The translations under genes were made by a program, and so were the position numbers. Of a stretch of 64,000 nucleotides of DNA, positions 1-8,509 are shown piece after piece. This DNA is from JAOUGY01 sp963792365 (lineage in GTDB: Bacteria > Actinomycetota > Acidimicrobiia > Spongiisociales > ZC4RG35), in the NCBI GenBank assembly GCA_963792365.1, contig CAWBVW010000007.1:1-64000 (forward strand). Direction: 5' to 3'. Each line of letters opens with the position of its first letter. The first letter of the stretch is position 1. The notes under the pieces are model-generated. The model saw nothing but the letters and a program-made list of their open reading frames with translations. It was not told the origin of the DNA and searched no databases.

Positions 1-93
1 CTGAGTCTGGCGGTGTTCGCACTTATTCTCGTGCAAGGTACGAGATCCATGGAAGCGAAGATCGCCCCATGGCGTCAGGTCACCAAGACCTGA
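1..93 (+). CDS. C-terminal tail of an ABC transporter permease (partial)
   Basis: The first 30 codons are open in frame 1 and end at TGA 91-93. They encode a hydrophobic stretch (LSLAVFALILVQG) followed by a short basic tail with APWRQ. This resembles the end of a binding-protein-dependent permease of the SsuC/TauC kind, where the last helix is followed by an R/W-rich cytoplasmic tail. The next gene, 24 bases downstream on the same strand, is an ABC substrate-binding lipoprotein, which supports the reading. The 5' end lies outside the window, so the identity rests on the tail and the neighbour only. Confidence 0.5.
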   Translation: MSLAVFALILVQGTRSMEAKIAPWRQVTKT

Positions 94-117
94 CATGCTT
101 GGGAGGAAGGAACCCCA

Positions 118-1302
118 ATGACCCAGAGAATCCACGATCCCTACGGCTTGTCGAGGCGCCGGTTTCTCAAGATGTCCGGTATGGCCGCAGGCGGCCTCCT
201 CCTCGCCGCGTGCGGCGACGATGCCGGCACCGCCACCACCTCGGCAGCGGTGCCCGCCACCACCGCCGCTGGCGCGTCCGACACGACGGCGGGCGGGTCC
301 ACCGGCACGACTGCGGCGGGCGGGTCGATTCCACAATCGGACCTAGAGGTGGTCCGTATGGACTTCAACACCCCCAACCCGAACCTCCAGGCTCCCTACT
401 GGGTCGGCATCTCCAAAGGCTGGTTCGAGGAGGTCGGAATCGACCTGCGGCCCGAAAACATCACGGGTCTGGACGAATACCTACCCCCCATGTTCGCTGG
501 CGACATCGACGTGGCCCTGATGGACTCGACGGTCCTCTTCCCGGCCGAGCACCAGGCTGTGCTCGACGGCAATCCGAACGGATTGACCTATACGAGCTGC
601 GTCTTCGGTGCACAGCCTGTCATCATCATCGCCGCCGAGGGCGTCACAGTCGAAAACCTCCCGGGCCGCACTGTCGGGTGCGCACGGGCAGGCACGACCA
701 ACGAAGCCCTGACGAGGTTCGCACTCGGCGAATTGGGAATCGACTGGGAGACCGACGTCAACTGTGTCAACCTCACCGGTGGTTCCAACGATTGGGTGAC
801 GGCAATGCTCTCGGGGCAGGTCGACGCCACCTTGGCGTTCCCTCGCCACATCGCTCTGGCCGAACAGGCCGGTGGGAGCGTCCTGTACAACGAGCCGAGC
901 ATCGAACCCCAGAACGGTTGGGGGATCCTGCGTTCGACGCTCGATGAGTACCCGAACTTCGCCACGGCGTGGCTATACGCATACATCAAGGCGCAGCAGT
1001 GGTGCAAGGACGAGGCGAACTGGGAGGAGATGCGAGAGATCGTCGGAGGCGAGTTCGGCGTCGACTACCCGGACGAGACGTTCGCAGCCATGAATGTCGA
1101 CGACGGGCTGATGACGACCGACCACGGCTGGGATCCGAATGAGATGGACGAGCTCATAACGTTCCAGCAGCCGATCCTTCAGTATGCCGAGGATCTCCCG
1201 TGGCGCGACTACGTCGACCTGACGTATCTCCACGCGGCGCAAGAAGCGCACGGCCTTCCGCTCAACCCGGTGGACTTGAACACCGGTGTCACCAACCTCT
1301 GA
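118..1302 (+). CDS. ABC transporter substrate-binding lipoprotein, NMT1/SsuA-like
   Basis: Extracytoplasmic solute receptor of 394 aa for an ABC importer. The N-terminus has a twin-arginine motif (SRRRFLKMSG, residues 12-21) and then a lipobox (LLAAC, Cys at 32), so it is probably Tat-exported and lipid-anchored. A Thr/Ala/Gly-rich linker (about 35-75) follows. The mature domain (about 80-394) has the NMT1/THI5-like layout, including PYWVGISKGWFEEVGID, typical of nitrate/sulfonate/pyrimidine-type receptors. A GGAGGAAGG ribosome site precedes the ATG. It is the last gene of its transcription unit, after a permease tail and before a strong hairpin. The ligand cannot be read from sequence. Confidence 0.9.
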   Translation: MTQRIHDPYGLSRRRFLKMSGMAAGGLLLAACGDDAGTATTSAAVPATTAAGASDTTAGGSTGTTAAGGSIPQSDLEVVRMDFNTPNPNLQAPYWVGISKGWFEEVGIDLRPENITGLDEYLPPMFAGDIDVALMDSTVLFPAEHQAVLDGNPNGLTYTSCVFGAQPVIIIAAEGVTVENLPGRTVGCARAGTTNEALTRFALGELGIDWETDVNCVNLTGGSNDWVTAMLSGQVDATLAFPRHIALAEQAGGSVLYNEPSIEPQNGWGILRSTLDEYPNFATAWLYAYIKAQQWCKDEANWEEMREIVGGEFGVDYPDETFAAMNVDDGLMTTDHGWDPNEMDELITFQQPILQYAEDLPWRDYVDLTYLHAAQEAHGLPLNPVDLNTGVTNL

Positions 1303-1324
1303 CCCCCAGAGGACACGGACAGAA

Positions 1325-1359
1325 AGAAAGGGGCCTGCCGCATGGGCAGGCCCCTTTCT
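1325..1359 (+). terminator. Rho-independent-like hairpin terminator
   Basis: A 15-bp perfect inverted repeat (arms 1325-1339 and 1345-1359, AAAGGGGCCTGCC core) with a 5-base loop starts 23 bases after the stop of the binding-protein gene. It lies between convergent genes and could serve both strands; there is no long T-tract. Confidence 0.8.
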
Positions 1360-1381
1360 CGTGGGCAGTCGCTCACCAAGG

Positions 1382-2956
1382 TCAGCGGGCGATCGACTCT
1401 TCGAGGCTCGAGCCAAGGTCCGACAACAGCACCATCGCCGCATTCCGTCCCGGCCCCGCAGAGACGGAACCGCCAGGGTGGGTGGTCGATCCGGTCTGAT
1501 AGAGCCCTTCGATGGGCGTTCGGTGCGATGCCCATCCCGCCACCGGGCGCAAGGCTCCGGACTGTGAGAGGTCCTGGTCTCCACCGTGACACGACCCATG
1601 CCAGTTGTGCGGATTCCGCCGCTCCAGGTCCAGCGGGCTCTTGAGCGTCGTCTCGAGGATCACGTCGTCGGTGATGTTTGGCGCGTACCTGCGAACCTCG
1701 GCGAGGTTGGCCGCTGCCACCTCGGCGAACAACTCATCCCACTGCTCCGGACCACCTTCGAGCTCATACGGCTGCACGCCAACGATCTTCAGCGTGTGGT
1801 GGCCCTCAGGCGCCCGCGACGGGTCGGCCACCGTCGGGCAGAGGACGAGCAACACCGGGTTGTCGTGCGTGACCCGCCGCGCTGCGAAGTCTTCTCCGAT
1901 TCTCAGCAGTCGCTCCACCGACGTCGCAGTACCGGAGGCCAGCGGTTCGATCGGACCGTCGGGAGTCTCGAAACGCGGGGCGGCAGTGGTGGCGTAGTGG
2001 GCGGCGCACATCGCCACCCCTGGACGCCACGTCGAGACGCCATCGACGAAAGCCTCACCCCAAGTCGCCGCCGGCGCCATGTCTACGAGGTGCTTGATGT
2101 GGATCGTCGACAGCACCGCCTTCGTGGCCCGGTGCTCCTCGCCGTCGGCTGTCACCACGCCGACACACCGACCGGCTTCGAGCATCAGCTGAACGACCGG
2201 GCGACTGCCGTGCACCACACCGCCATAGGCTTCGATCAGTCTCACAAGTGCCGCCGGGAGGGCACCCGAGCCGCCCTTGGGGACGATCCATGAGTGCCGC
2301 TGGCGCCCGAAGAGCAGGGAGTAGGCGAGGCGCCCCGTGCCTGGACGCTGTGGAGGCTGCATGGTCATGAAGGCCATCCACAGCATGAAGGTACGGGTGT
2401 GCCAATCTTCGAACGAATCGAGGATCACATCGGCCGCCGACCGCATCCTTATCCTCGCCCACCGACTCCCGTCCGGATGCTCGGTCAAGCGTTCGTCGAG
2501 GCTCGGGCCCCATCCGATCGGTGTGTAGTCGAAGGCCGAGAACACAGGGGCGACCCGTTCGTAATCGTCCAGCATCGCAGACAGCGCCGCAGCATCGGTC
2601 CGGCTGAACCGGGCGAACTCGGCGATGGTGCGCTCGCGATCCTGCCACTGAGTTATCGAAGTGCCGTCGGGAAACGGGATGTGAACCACCGGGTCGGGCT
2701 TGATGTATTCGAGCCCGTACTCCCCCAGTCCCAACTCGTCGTTGCGGAGAGTGGGACTCGACTGGATGAGGTTGTGAGCCGTCGAGCAGCTGTCGTGGAG
2801 AAACCCCGGCAGTGTGAGCTCCTCGGTGGCGGTGTCACCTCCGACGATGGGCGAACCTTCCAGGACCAAGACGCTGTGCCCGGCCTTTGCGAGATATGCG
2901 GCTGCCACCAAGCTGTTGTGGCCCGCTCCTGCGACCACGATGTCGTGTTCGGTCAT
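1382..2956 (-). CDS. FAD-dependent oxidoreductase, phytoene desaturase (CrtI)-like
   Basis: A 524-aa flavoprotein of the CrtI/PYROXD2-like amine-oxidase superfamily. The N-terminus carries the FAD dinucleotide fold (VVAGAGHNSLVAAAYLAKAG, residues about 6-25) followed by an acidic residue and GG. The C-terminus has the family-typical GLYQTGSTTHPGGSVSAGPG segment that closes over FAD. Length is usual for the family. No carotenoid genes are nearby, so a role in oxidising or desaturating a small substrate of the surrounding pathways is as likely as carotenoid synthesis. It lies 10 bases downstream of the EamA exporter gene on the same strand, so the two are probably co-transcribed. Confidence 0.8.
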   Translation of the reverse strand: MTEHDIVVAGAGHNSLVAAAYLAKAGHSVLVLEGSPIVGGDTATEELTLPGFLHDSCSTAHNLIQSSPTLRNDELGLGEYGLEYIKPDPVVHIPFPDGTSITQWQDRERTIAEFARFSRTDAAALSAMLDDYERVAPVFSAFDYTPIGWGPSLDERLTEHPDGSRWARIRMRSAADVILDSFEDWHTRTFMLWMAFMTMQPPQRPGTGRLAYSLLFGRQRHSWIVPKGGSGALPAALVRLIEAYGGVVHGSRPVVQLMLEAGRCVGVVTADGEEHRATKAVLSTIHIKHLVDMAPAATWGEAFVDGVSTWRPGVAMCAAHYATTAAPRFETPDGPIEPLASGTATSVERLLRIGEDFAARRVTHDNPVLLVLCPTVADPSRAPEGHHTLKIVGVQPYELEGGPEQWDELFAEVAAANLAEVRRYAPNITDDVILETTLKSPLDLERRNPHNWHGSCHGGDQDLSQSGALRPVAGWASHRTPIEGLYQTGSTTHPGGSVSAGPGRNAAMVLLSDLGSSLEESIAR

Positions 2957-2966
2957 GAACTCCTCC

Positions 2967-3851
2967 TCATCCGGTTCCGGCCCACACCACCACCAACGAA
3001 CCGCCCAGCATGGCGGCAGTTCCGGTGAGGAGCAGAGCGTTGATACGTTCGGCGGCTACTCCGAATACGAGTGGCGCCAGCGCCACGACGACGAGCGTTG
3101 CGAGTTGCTGCACCGTGAAGGAGACGGCCACAGGGATCAACCCGAACGAGATCCACTGGGAACTGATCCCCACCGCGCCGGTCACCCCACCGGCCGCCGC
3201 CCACAGGACGGCCGTTCGATCCCAGGTCCCCCGGCGGAAGCCGCCCATGGTCCCGAGAAGCAGACTGTGGGCCAGCAGGGCACCACCGAGCCCCATGGTG
3301 AGCCCCAGCACCGGCGCATCCAAGCCCAGGAGGCCCTTTCGGATCAGGATCGGTGACGATCCCCAACAGAGTGCCACGGCCAGTCCAAACCACGGGACCC
3401 GCCAACGTCCCAGCGCGTCTGGTGCGCGGCTCATCGACACCATCGTCACCCCGAGGACCGAGAGCACCACACCGACGACCACGAAGACGGTGAGCGCCTC
3501 TGCCAGGAACAGCGCCGCCAAGAGCGTGCCCACCAGTGGAGCCACCGATGTGACTGCCCCTGTCCGCGCCACACCGATCTGTCCCTGACTCTTTGCGAGC
3601 AACGTCCATCCCGCGACGTAATGAATCGTGGCGCTCCCCGTGAAGTAACCCAGCGCCGACCACGGCGCCCCTGCGAGGAGAGCGAACTCCCCGGTCACCA
3701 GCTCACGGAGGATCAACAGAACCTCCACCGTCAGCAGGAGCCCGAAGGCGGTCCGATAGGCCCCGATGATGAGGTTGGCCTTACGGTTGAGAATCTGCGT
3801 GAAGCCAAACCCGAGGGCGGCCAGCAGGGCCCAGGCAACGCCGACGTTCAT
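2967..3851 (-). CDS. EamA-family (DMT) transporter
   Basis: A very hydrophobic 294-aa protein with about ten predicted membrane helices and the two-fold internal repeat of EamA/DMT permeases. It begins MNVGVAWALLAALGFGFTQI. These are usually metabolite exporters or carriers. The frame stays open upstream to 3992, but that extension would run through the operator and into the divergent M24 gene and is not membrane-like; ATG 3851 starts directly at the first helix. No good Shine-Dalgarno precedes it. Substrate unknown. Confidence 0.8.
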   Translation of the reverse strand: MNVGVAWALLAALGFGFTQILNRKANLIIGAYRTAFGLLLTVEVLLILRELVTGEFALLAGAPWSALGYFTGSATIHYVAGWTLLAKSQGQIGVARTGAVTSVAPLVGTLLAALFLAEALTVFVVVGVVLSVLGVTMVSMSRAPDALGRWRVPWFGLAVALCWGSSPILIRKGLLGLDAPVLGLTMGLGGALLAHSLLLGTMGGFRRGTWDRTAVLWAAAGGVTGAVGISSQWISFGLIPVAVSFTVQQLATLVVVALAPLVFGVAAERINALLLTGTAAMLGGSLVVVWAGTG

Positions 3852-3881
3852 GAGAGGGGGGGAGAGCAGAGGTCGGCCACG

Positions 3882-3891
3882 CAATCGATTG
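3882..3891. promoter_or_regulatory. LacI-type operator O1, CAATCGATTG
   Basis: Perfect 10-bp palindrome with central CG, flanked by G and T. It lies between the divergent EamA gene and the M24 protein gene, 12 bases before the latter's ATG. The same core recurs in six other promoter regions in this window. Binding by the LacI protein at 8510-9553 is inferred. Confidence 0.7.
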
Positions 3892-3903
3892 TAGGATCGA
3901 AGC

Positions 3904-5040
3904 ATGACGGCCGACGATCTCCCTCGTTTCTCTCCCGCAGAGCACGCTCGTCGCCGCTCGCTGCTGACGGGCGCCATGGAGCAAAACCGCACCGATGCCG
4001 TACTCGTCTACGGGCGAGATCGGTCCGGGTCTGCGGTCCAATGGTTCACCGAGTGGCCCGTGACACGGGAAGCGGCACTGATCATCGTGCCGAGCCACGC
4101 GGACACCTTGTTCGTACAGTTCTACAACCACCTCCCGCAGGCTCGACGACTGCTCGAGGGGTCAGATGTGCGCTGGGGCGGGGTCGACACGACGGACTCG
4201 ATCATCGAAGAGCTGACCCGCAGAGGGGTGCGACGGTTGGGCGTGCTGGGTCCGCTCGGATGGCAAGGCCATGCTCGCCTCGCCGAGCGGTTCGAGGTGG
4301 TGGGCATGGACGGCGACTATCGAGCCATGCGACTCACGAAGTCGGTCGAGGAGCTCGCGGTGATGCGACGAGCAGCCCGACTCTCCGATGCCGCCGTTGA
4401 AGCCATCCGCGAAAAAGCGGTCGTGGGAGCGACGGACATCGAGCTCGGGGCGGCGTGCGAGGCGGCGTATCTGGACCAAGGCGGCACCAACCACATCCAC
4501 TACTTCGCGATCACGTCGATGACAGAGCCGGATCGCTGTGTCCCCTCGCAATGGCCCACCGGTCGAACCGTCGAACGAGGGTCGGTGATCACCTGTGAGA
4601 TCTCCGCGGCCTGGCGGGGCTACGCCGGCCAGGTGCTCAGGACCATGGTCGTGCAAGCGGAACCAACGGACTTGTATCGCCGACTCCACGAGGTCGCCGA
4701 GACGGCTCATGAGCGCATCCTCGAGGTGCTTCGACCCGGCGCAACACCCAGCGACGTCGTCGACGCATCGTCTGTCATCGAAGAAGCGGGATTCACGATC
4801 TATGACGATCTGGTTCACGGCTACGGCGGTGGGTACTGGCCGCCGATCCTCGGGTCGGCATCTCGCCCGCACGGGCCGCTTCCCGACCTCGTGTTCGAGG
4901 AGGGCATGACGGTCGTAGTCCAGCCCAATGTCATCACCCCGGACGAGCGCGCCGGCGTCCAGACCGGAGGCCTGGTGGCCATCACCTCGAATGGAGTCGA
5001 GGAACTCCAGCGCGCCACGAAGGGTCTCTGGGTCGTGTGA
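3904..5040 (+). CDS. M24-fold (creatinase-like) hydrolase lacking the usual metal ligands
   Basis: A 378-aa protein with an N-terminal creatinase domain (about 1-145) and a C-terminal pita-bread M24 domain. In Xaa-Pro peptidases the domain binds two metals through Asp, Asp, His, Glu, Glu. Here the Asp-Asp segment reads CEISAAWRGYAGQVLRT (about 230-246), with Glu/Ser and Gln in the Asp positions. The first Glu segment reads VVVQPNV, and the last (GVQTGG) has no Glu. The histidine in VHGYGGGY is kept. This looks like the metal-free, creatinase-type branch rather than a peptidase. It stands alone behind operator O1. A C-N hydrolase role is inference. Confidence 0.75.
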   Translation: MTADDLPRFSPAEHARRRSLLTGAMEQNRTDAVLVYGRDRSGSAVQWFTEWPVTREAALIIVPSHADTLFVQFYNHLPQARRLLEGSDVRWGGVDTTDSIIEELTRRGVRRLGVLGPLGWQGHARLAERFEVVGMDGDYRAMRLTKSVEELAVMRRAARLSDAAVEAIREKAVVGATDIELGAACEAAYLDQGGTNHIHYFAITSMTEPDRCVPSQWPTGRTVERGSVITCEISAAWRGYAGQVLRTMVVQAEPTDLYRRLHEVAETAHERILEVLRPGATPSDVVDASSVIEEAGFTIYDDLVHGYGGGYWPPILGSASRPHGPLPDLVFEEGMTVVVQPNVITPDERAGVQTGGLVAITSNGVEELQRATKGLWVV

Positions 5041-5117
5041 ACAGCGAGAAGATCGCGGACGAGGTGTTGGTGGATGAGGGGCGCTAGAACCCCCTGGCCG
5101 ATGGCACACGGCAGGAC

Positions 5118-5145
5118 GTATTACGTGTTACGTATTGCGTATTAC
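5118..5145. repeat. Degenerate heptanucleotide tandem repeat, GTATTAC family
   Basis: Four consecutive 7-base units: GTATTAC, GTGTTAC, GTATTGC, GTATTAC, in the spacer between convergent genes. The same unit recurs at 35873-35886. Confidence 0.75.
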
Positions 5146-5186
5146 GTGTCGCTGAGACGTGGAACTCACGTCTTCTCGCTCCACGT

Positions 5187-5561
5187 TCAGCGGTCGTGTT
5201 CGACGGCCCAGATCGTCTCGGCGGGCACCGGCACCCATAGTTCGTAGAACGAGAAGTCCTCGTCGGTGTCGTTCTCGAACCAGTGGACCTCGCCGTCGTC
5301 GGCGAAGGCGACATCGCCCTTGCCCAGCCGATAGGTCCGATCGTCGAGGTGGAGGACGCCCGATCCGGCGTCGACGAAGAAGAAGTGTTTGGCGCCCACG
5401 TGGTGGTGGGCGGCGGCAGTGTCTCCGGGCTTGTACGTGATGTGATCGGCCTTGAGATCGGTGATCCCGAACATCTCCTCTGTGACGAGGTCGATGCGCT
5501 GCCGGCTATCACGGGTCGAGTGGCTTCGTGGAAGCTCGGAGAAGGGAATAACTGACGGCAT
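5187..5561 (-). CDS. Single-domain cupin protein
   Basis: A small cupin of 124 aa. Cupin motif 1 has the metal-binding histidines (AAAHHHVGAKHFFFV, about residues 50-64); motif 2 is GDVAFADDGEVHWFEN. This is the AraC-less, RmlC-like fold used by small dioxygenases, isomerases and ligand-binding proteins. It is divergent from the amidohydrolase at 5627 with operator O2 between them, which suggests joint control. Its exact reaction cannot be read from sequence. Confidence 0.8.
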   Translation of the reverse strand: MPSVIPFSELPRSHSTRDSRQRIDLVTEEMFGITDLKADHITYKPGDTAAAHHHVGAKHFFFVDAGSGVLHLDDRTYRLGKGDVAFADDGEVHWFENDTDEDFSFYELWVPVPAETIWAVEHDR

Positions 5562-5582
5562 GGCCTGACGCTACCCGACCCC

Positions 5583-5594
5583 GCAATCGATTGC
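5583..5594. promoter_or_regulatory. LacI-type operator O2, GCAATCGATTGC
   Basis: Perfect 12-bp palindrome in the 65-base spacer between the divergent cupin (start 5561) and amidohydrolase (start 5627). It is the most symmetrical copy of the recurring CAATCGATTG site and is placed to control both genes. Confidence 0.75.
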
Positions 5595-5626
5595 TACGCA
5601 GGGCTCCGTTCTCCTACGCTGCGGAC

Positions 5627-6628
5627 ATGATCTTCGACGTCCACGCCCATTGCATCCCTTCCGGACTCATCGACGACATGGAGCGCCACGGCGCCGATGT
5701 CGGGGTCACGCTCGATCGTTCAAACGGCAAGGCCGTGGTGTCGTTCGCCGACACCTACCGCACCGCACCGCTTCGATCGGAGCTAACGGACCCGGCTCAC
5801 CGCCTCGAGACGATGGACCGCACCGGGATCGATGTGCAGGTGCTTGCGAGCTGGATCGACCTCACCGGATACCAGCTCGAAGCCGGCGCCGGCCTCCGCT
5901 GGTCACGCATCGTGAACGAGCGTCTGGCCGAGGAGGCGGCGACCGCCCCCGACCGATTCCTCGCGCTCGGCACGGTCCCCCTCCAGGATCCGAGCGGTGC
6001 CGCCGAGGAACTCCGTCGCGCAGTCGACGAGCTCGGCATGGTCGGAGTCGAGATCGCCACCAGTGTCGACCAGACACCGTTTCACCAGACCGACCTCGAC
6101 GAGTTCTGGTCGGCGGCCGACGAACTGAATGCCTTCGTCCTTCTCCACCCGATGAACCCGCTTCCCGGTGTGGACCTGAAGCCGTATTTCATGGACAACA
6201 TGGTGGGCCGACCTGCCGAGAGCTCGCTCGCGTTCGCTTCGCTGCTCTTTTCGGGTGTCTTCGAACGTCATCCCGGTCTGACCATGTGCGTGGTCCACGG
6301 AGGCGGGTTCGTCCCGTTCCAGATCGGTCGTTTCGACCAGGGGTATCACCAGAAGCCCGGCCTCGCCGGTGCCAATCTGAGCATGGCGCCACTCGAGTAT
6401 CTCAAGCGAAACATCTACGTGGACACCGTGTTGAACAATGCCGCCGCATTGAGATTCCTCGTGGATCTGCTCGGAGCAGACCGAATCATGGTCGGGACCG
6501 ACTTCCCGTTCGAGATGGGAGACCTGGACCCGGTCACCTTCGTCCGAAACGCCGGACTCGACCCCGAGTCCACGGAAGCCATCCTCTCGGGGAATGCGTC
6601 GCAGTTGTTTGGTGCCGACCGCAGCTGA
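5627..6628 (+). CDS. ACMSD-like amidohydrolase/decarboxylase (paralogue 1)
   Basis: A 333-aa TIM-barrel metal hydrolase of the amidohydrolase-2 (ACMSD/gamma-resorcylate decarboxylase) family. Metal-binding VHAHC is at the start (residues 4-8), a mid-barrel histidine occurs in LLHPMNP, and the family block VHGGGFVPFQIGRFD and the Asp motif GTDFPFEMGD follow. These enzymes usually decarboxylate or hydrolyse carboxylated aromatic or ring-cleavage products. ATG 5627 is preferred over an upstream TTG because the HxH motif normally begins at the extreme N-terminus and the TTG overlaps the operator. It ends directly against the convergent bicupin gene. One of six paralogues in the window. Confidence 0.85.
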   Translation: MIFDVHAHCIPSGLIDDMERHGADVGVTLDRSNGKAVVSFADTYRTAPLRSELTDPAHRLETMDRTGIDVQVLASWIDLTGYQLEAGAGLRWSRIVNERLAEEAATAPDRFLALGTVPLQDPSGAAEELRRAVDELGMVGVEIATSVDQTPFHQTDLDEFWSAADELNAFVLLHPMNPLPGVDLKPYFMDNMVGRPAESSLAFASLLFSGVFERHPGLTMCVVHGGGFVPFQIGRFDQGYHQKPGLAGANLSMAPLEYLKRNIYVDTVLNNAAALRFLVDLLGADRIMVGTDFPFEMGDLDPVTFVRNAGLDPESTEAILSGNASQLFGADRS

Positions 6629-7492
6629 TCAGTCGTTACGCGAGCCAGCGTTCCATTCCGCGGGGAAGAAGAACGATCCCGACGGCGGTGGCGCCGGCGC
6701 TTGCACTTCGATCCAACGGACTGGTTCGTCGCTGGTCATCGTGTATCCGTGGAGTTCGTTGGTGGCGGCATAGACGACGTCACCGGCCTCGACTTCCACA
6801 TCACCATCGTCGAGATGTGCGATGGCCGAACCGGTGAGGAAGTAGTAGGCCTCTTCGAACGGGTGATAGTGGTTGGCGGCGTTCTGGGAACCGAGGATCG
6901 GCACGAACTCGACGATGAACATCGTGTGATGGACTGCCGCAACCATGTCGTCGATCAGCATCCACAACCGGATGTTGGAGACGTTGGGACCGCGGTGGCC
7001 CCGAATGGCAATTGGACCAGGCGGTGGGAGATGCTCGTCCCGGAAGCGGCCCACGGGCAGATGTGGCCGCGGAGTCACCGGCGGCTCGATCCCATCGGTC
7101 GGGACTTGCACGTCATCGGTCCAGTACACCGAACGCACGTCGCCCTGCGCTCTGGGCAATGGTGAACGAACCCTGAAGAATCGAAGAGGTTCTGTCCCAG
7201 GGTTCGACCATGAGTGGGGGATCCCCAAGGGCGCCATTCCGTAGTCACCAGGTCCCACTTCGAAGCAACGGCCACCGATCGACACCAAGCCACTGCCACT
7301 CAACAGGTAGAACGACTCCTCGTAGGGGTGGTAGTGCCCCGCGGCCACGCCGCCCGGCGCAATCTCGACGACCCCCACGTCCAGGTGGACCAGGCCCTGT
7401 CGAGGGCCCACGACCAGCCCTGTGGTGACGCCGGGCGAGCGGGCGTCGACCGGCTCCAGAACGACGTCGCCGACCCTGCTCACCCCTGCCAT
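6629..7492 (-). CDS. Bicupin protein (two cupin domains)
   Basis: A 287-aa protein with two cupin domains. Domain 1 (about 40-105) has HYHPYEESFYLLSG and PGDYGMAPLGIPHSW; domain 2 (about 185-265) has NHYHPFEEAYYFLTG and AGDVVYAATNELHGY. The His/Glu sets look intact. The architecture matches ureidoglycine aminohydrolase- or dioxygenase-like bicupins, without allowing a choice. The start at 7492 has a GAGAAGAGG ribosome site; the open frame continuing upstream is antisense to the next two genes and is ignored. It is a paralogue of the bicupin at 10568, sharing the EESFY, PGDYG and VRW..QAP segments. Confidence 0.82.
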   Translation of the reverse strand: MAGVSRVGDVVLEPVDARSPGVTTGLVVGPRQGLVHLDVGVVEIAPGGVAAGHYHPYEESFYLLSGSGLVSIGGRCFEVGPGDYGMAPLGIPHSWSNPGTEPLRFFRVRSPLPRAQGDVRSVYWTDDVQVPTDGIEPPVTPRPHLPVGRFRDEHLPPPGPIAIRGHRGPNVSNIRLWMLIDDMVAAVHHTMFIVEFVPILGSQNAANHYHPFEEAYYFLTGSAIAHLDDGDVEVEAGDVVYAATNELHGYTMTSDEPVRWIEVQAPAPPPSGSFFFPAEWNAGSRND

Positions 7493-7516
7493 CGATGCCT
7501 CTTCTCCGGTCGAATG

Positions 7517-7526
7517 CAAACGCTTG
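7517..7526. promoter_or_regulatory. LacI-type operator O3, CAAACGCTTG
   Basis: Matches CAAnCGnTTG, with the central positions A/C instead of T/A. It lies between the divergent bicupin (start 7492) and dehydrogenase (start 7583). The identical variant is found at 10518-10527 beside the other bicupin. Confidence 0.65.
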
Positions 7527-7582
7527 AAGTGCGGAAGCGCATTGGGCTGTACTGTACCGATCACCTCGAACAGGAGCAGAAC

Positions 7583-8458
7583 ATGACCCGAGTGGGCTTC
7601 ATCGGCCTGGGACGCATGGGAACGCCGATGGCCACCAACATCGTCGACGCCGGCTTTCCGGTCACGGTGTGGAACCGCACGGCTGAGAAGGCTTGGGCCT
7701 TCGCCCAACAAACCGGAGCGGCGGTTGCGGGTGACCCCGCACAACTGGCTTCGATGAGCGACGTGATCGTGACGATGGTGGCCGACGGGTCGGTTCTCGA
7801 GTCGATCTACGCCGGCGACCAGGGTGTGCTCGCCGGGCTGTCCGAAGGTGCGACGGCCGTCGACATGAGCACGGTCGGACCGGCAGTGGTCGCACGACTT
7901 GGGCCACAGGTGTCGGCTCTCGGAGCCGAGATGATCGACGCCCCAGTGTCGGGCAGTACGGCCGCAGCAGAGGGTCGCACCCTCATGATCATGGCCGGCG
8001 GATCCGAAGCCGGCTTCGCCCGCGCCCGCCCGGTACTCGAGGCGATCGGCTCGCCCGTGCTCCATGTTGGTGACTCGGGAGCCGGCGCCACGCTCAAACT
8101 CGCCATCAACTCGATGATCTACGGGATCAACGAAGCGGTCTCCGAGGCGTTGGTACTCGCAGAGCGGTCCGGTGTCGATCGTTCGATCGCCTATGAGGCA
8201 TTCGCCAACAGCGCCGCCGCCGCACCCGTGGTCAAGTACCGCCGGCCCGTGTTCGAGGCCCCGGGTACGACCCCGGTGAGCTTCACCGTCGATCTGGCGC
8301 TGAAGGATCTGGACCTGATCCTCGAGTTGGCCGAGCGCACCGGTGCTCCGATGCCGGCGGCCGAGGTGAACCGGCAGGTGATGCAGGCCACTTCTGATGC
8401 AGGCAACGGCGGCGGTGACATGGGCCTGACGGCGGTGCATTTGCGCGGCTCGATGTGA
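7583..8458 (+). CDS. NAD-dependent beta-hydroxyacid dehydrogenase (3-hydroxyisobutyrate dehydrogenase family)
   Basis: A 291-aa oxidoreductase. Residues 4-25 form the Rossmann motif (GFIGLGRMGTPMATNIVDAG), followed by WNRT, which suggests NADP or NAD. The substrate-binding block DAPVSGSTAAAEGR is at about 120, and the catalytic lysine is in GAGATLKLAINS (about 170). It probably oxidises a beta-hydroxyacid such as a tartronate- or hydroxyisobutyrate-like compound, or reduces the semialdehyde. The ribosome site CAGGAGCAG precedes ATG 7583; longer upstream reading is discarded because it covers operator O3. The LacI gene follows 51 bases later on the same strand. Confidence 0.87.
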   Translation: MTRVGFIGLGRMGTPMATNIVDAGFPVTVWNRTAEKAWAFAQQTGAAVAGDPAQLASMSDVIVTMVADGSVLESIYAGDQGVLAGLSEGATAVDMSTVGPAVVARLGPQVSALGAEMIDAPVSGSTAAAEGRTLMIMAGGSEAGFARARPVLEAIGSPVLHVGDSGAGATLKLAINSMIYGINEAVSEALVLAERSGVDRSIAYEAFANSAAAAPVVKYRRPVFEAPGTTPVSFTVDLALKDLDLILELAERTGAPMPAAEVNRQVMQATSDAGNGGGDMGLTAVHLRGSM

Positions 8459-8509
8459 CGGCGTCGATGACCTGGAACCCGCCACCGTCTCTGGCAGGAT
8501 CTCTGCGTC

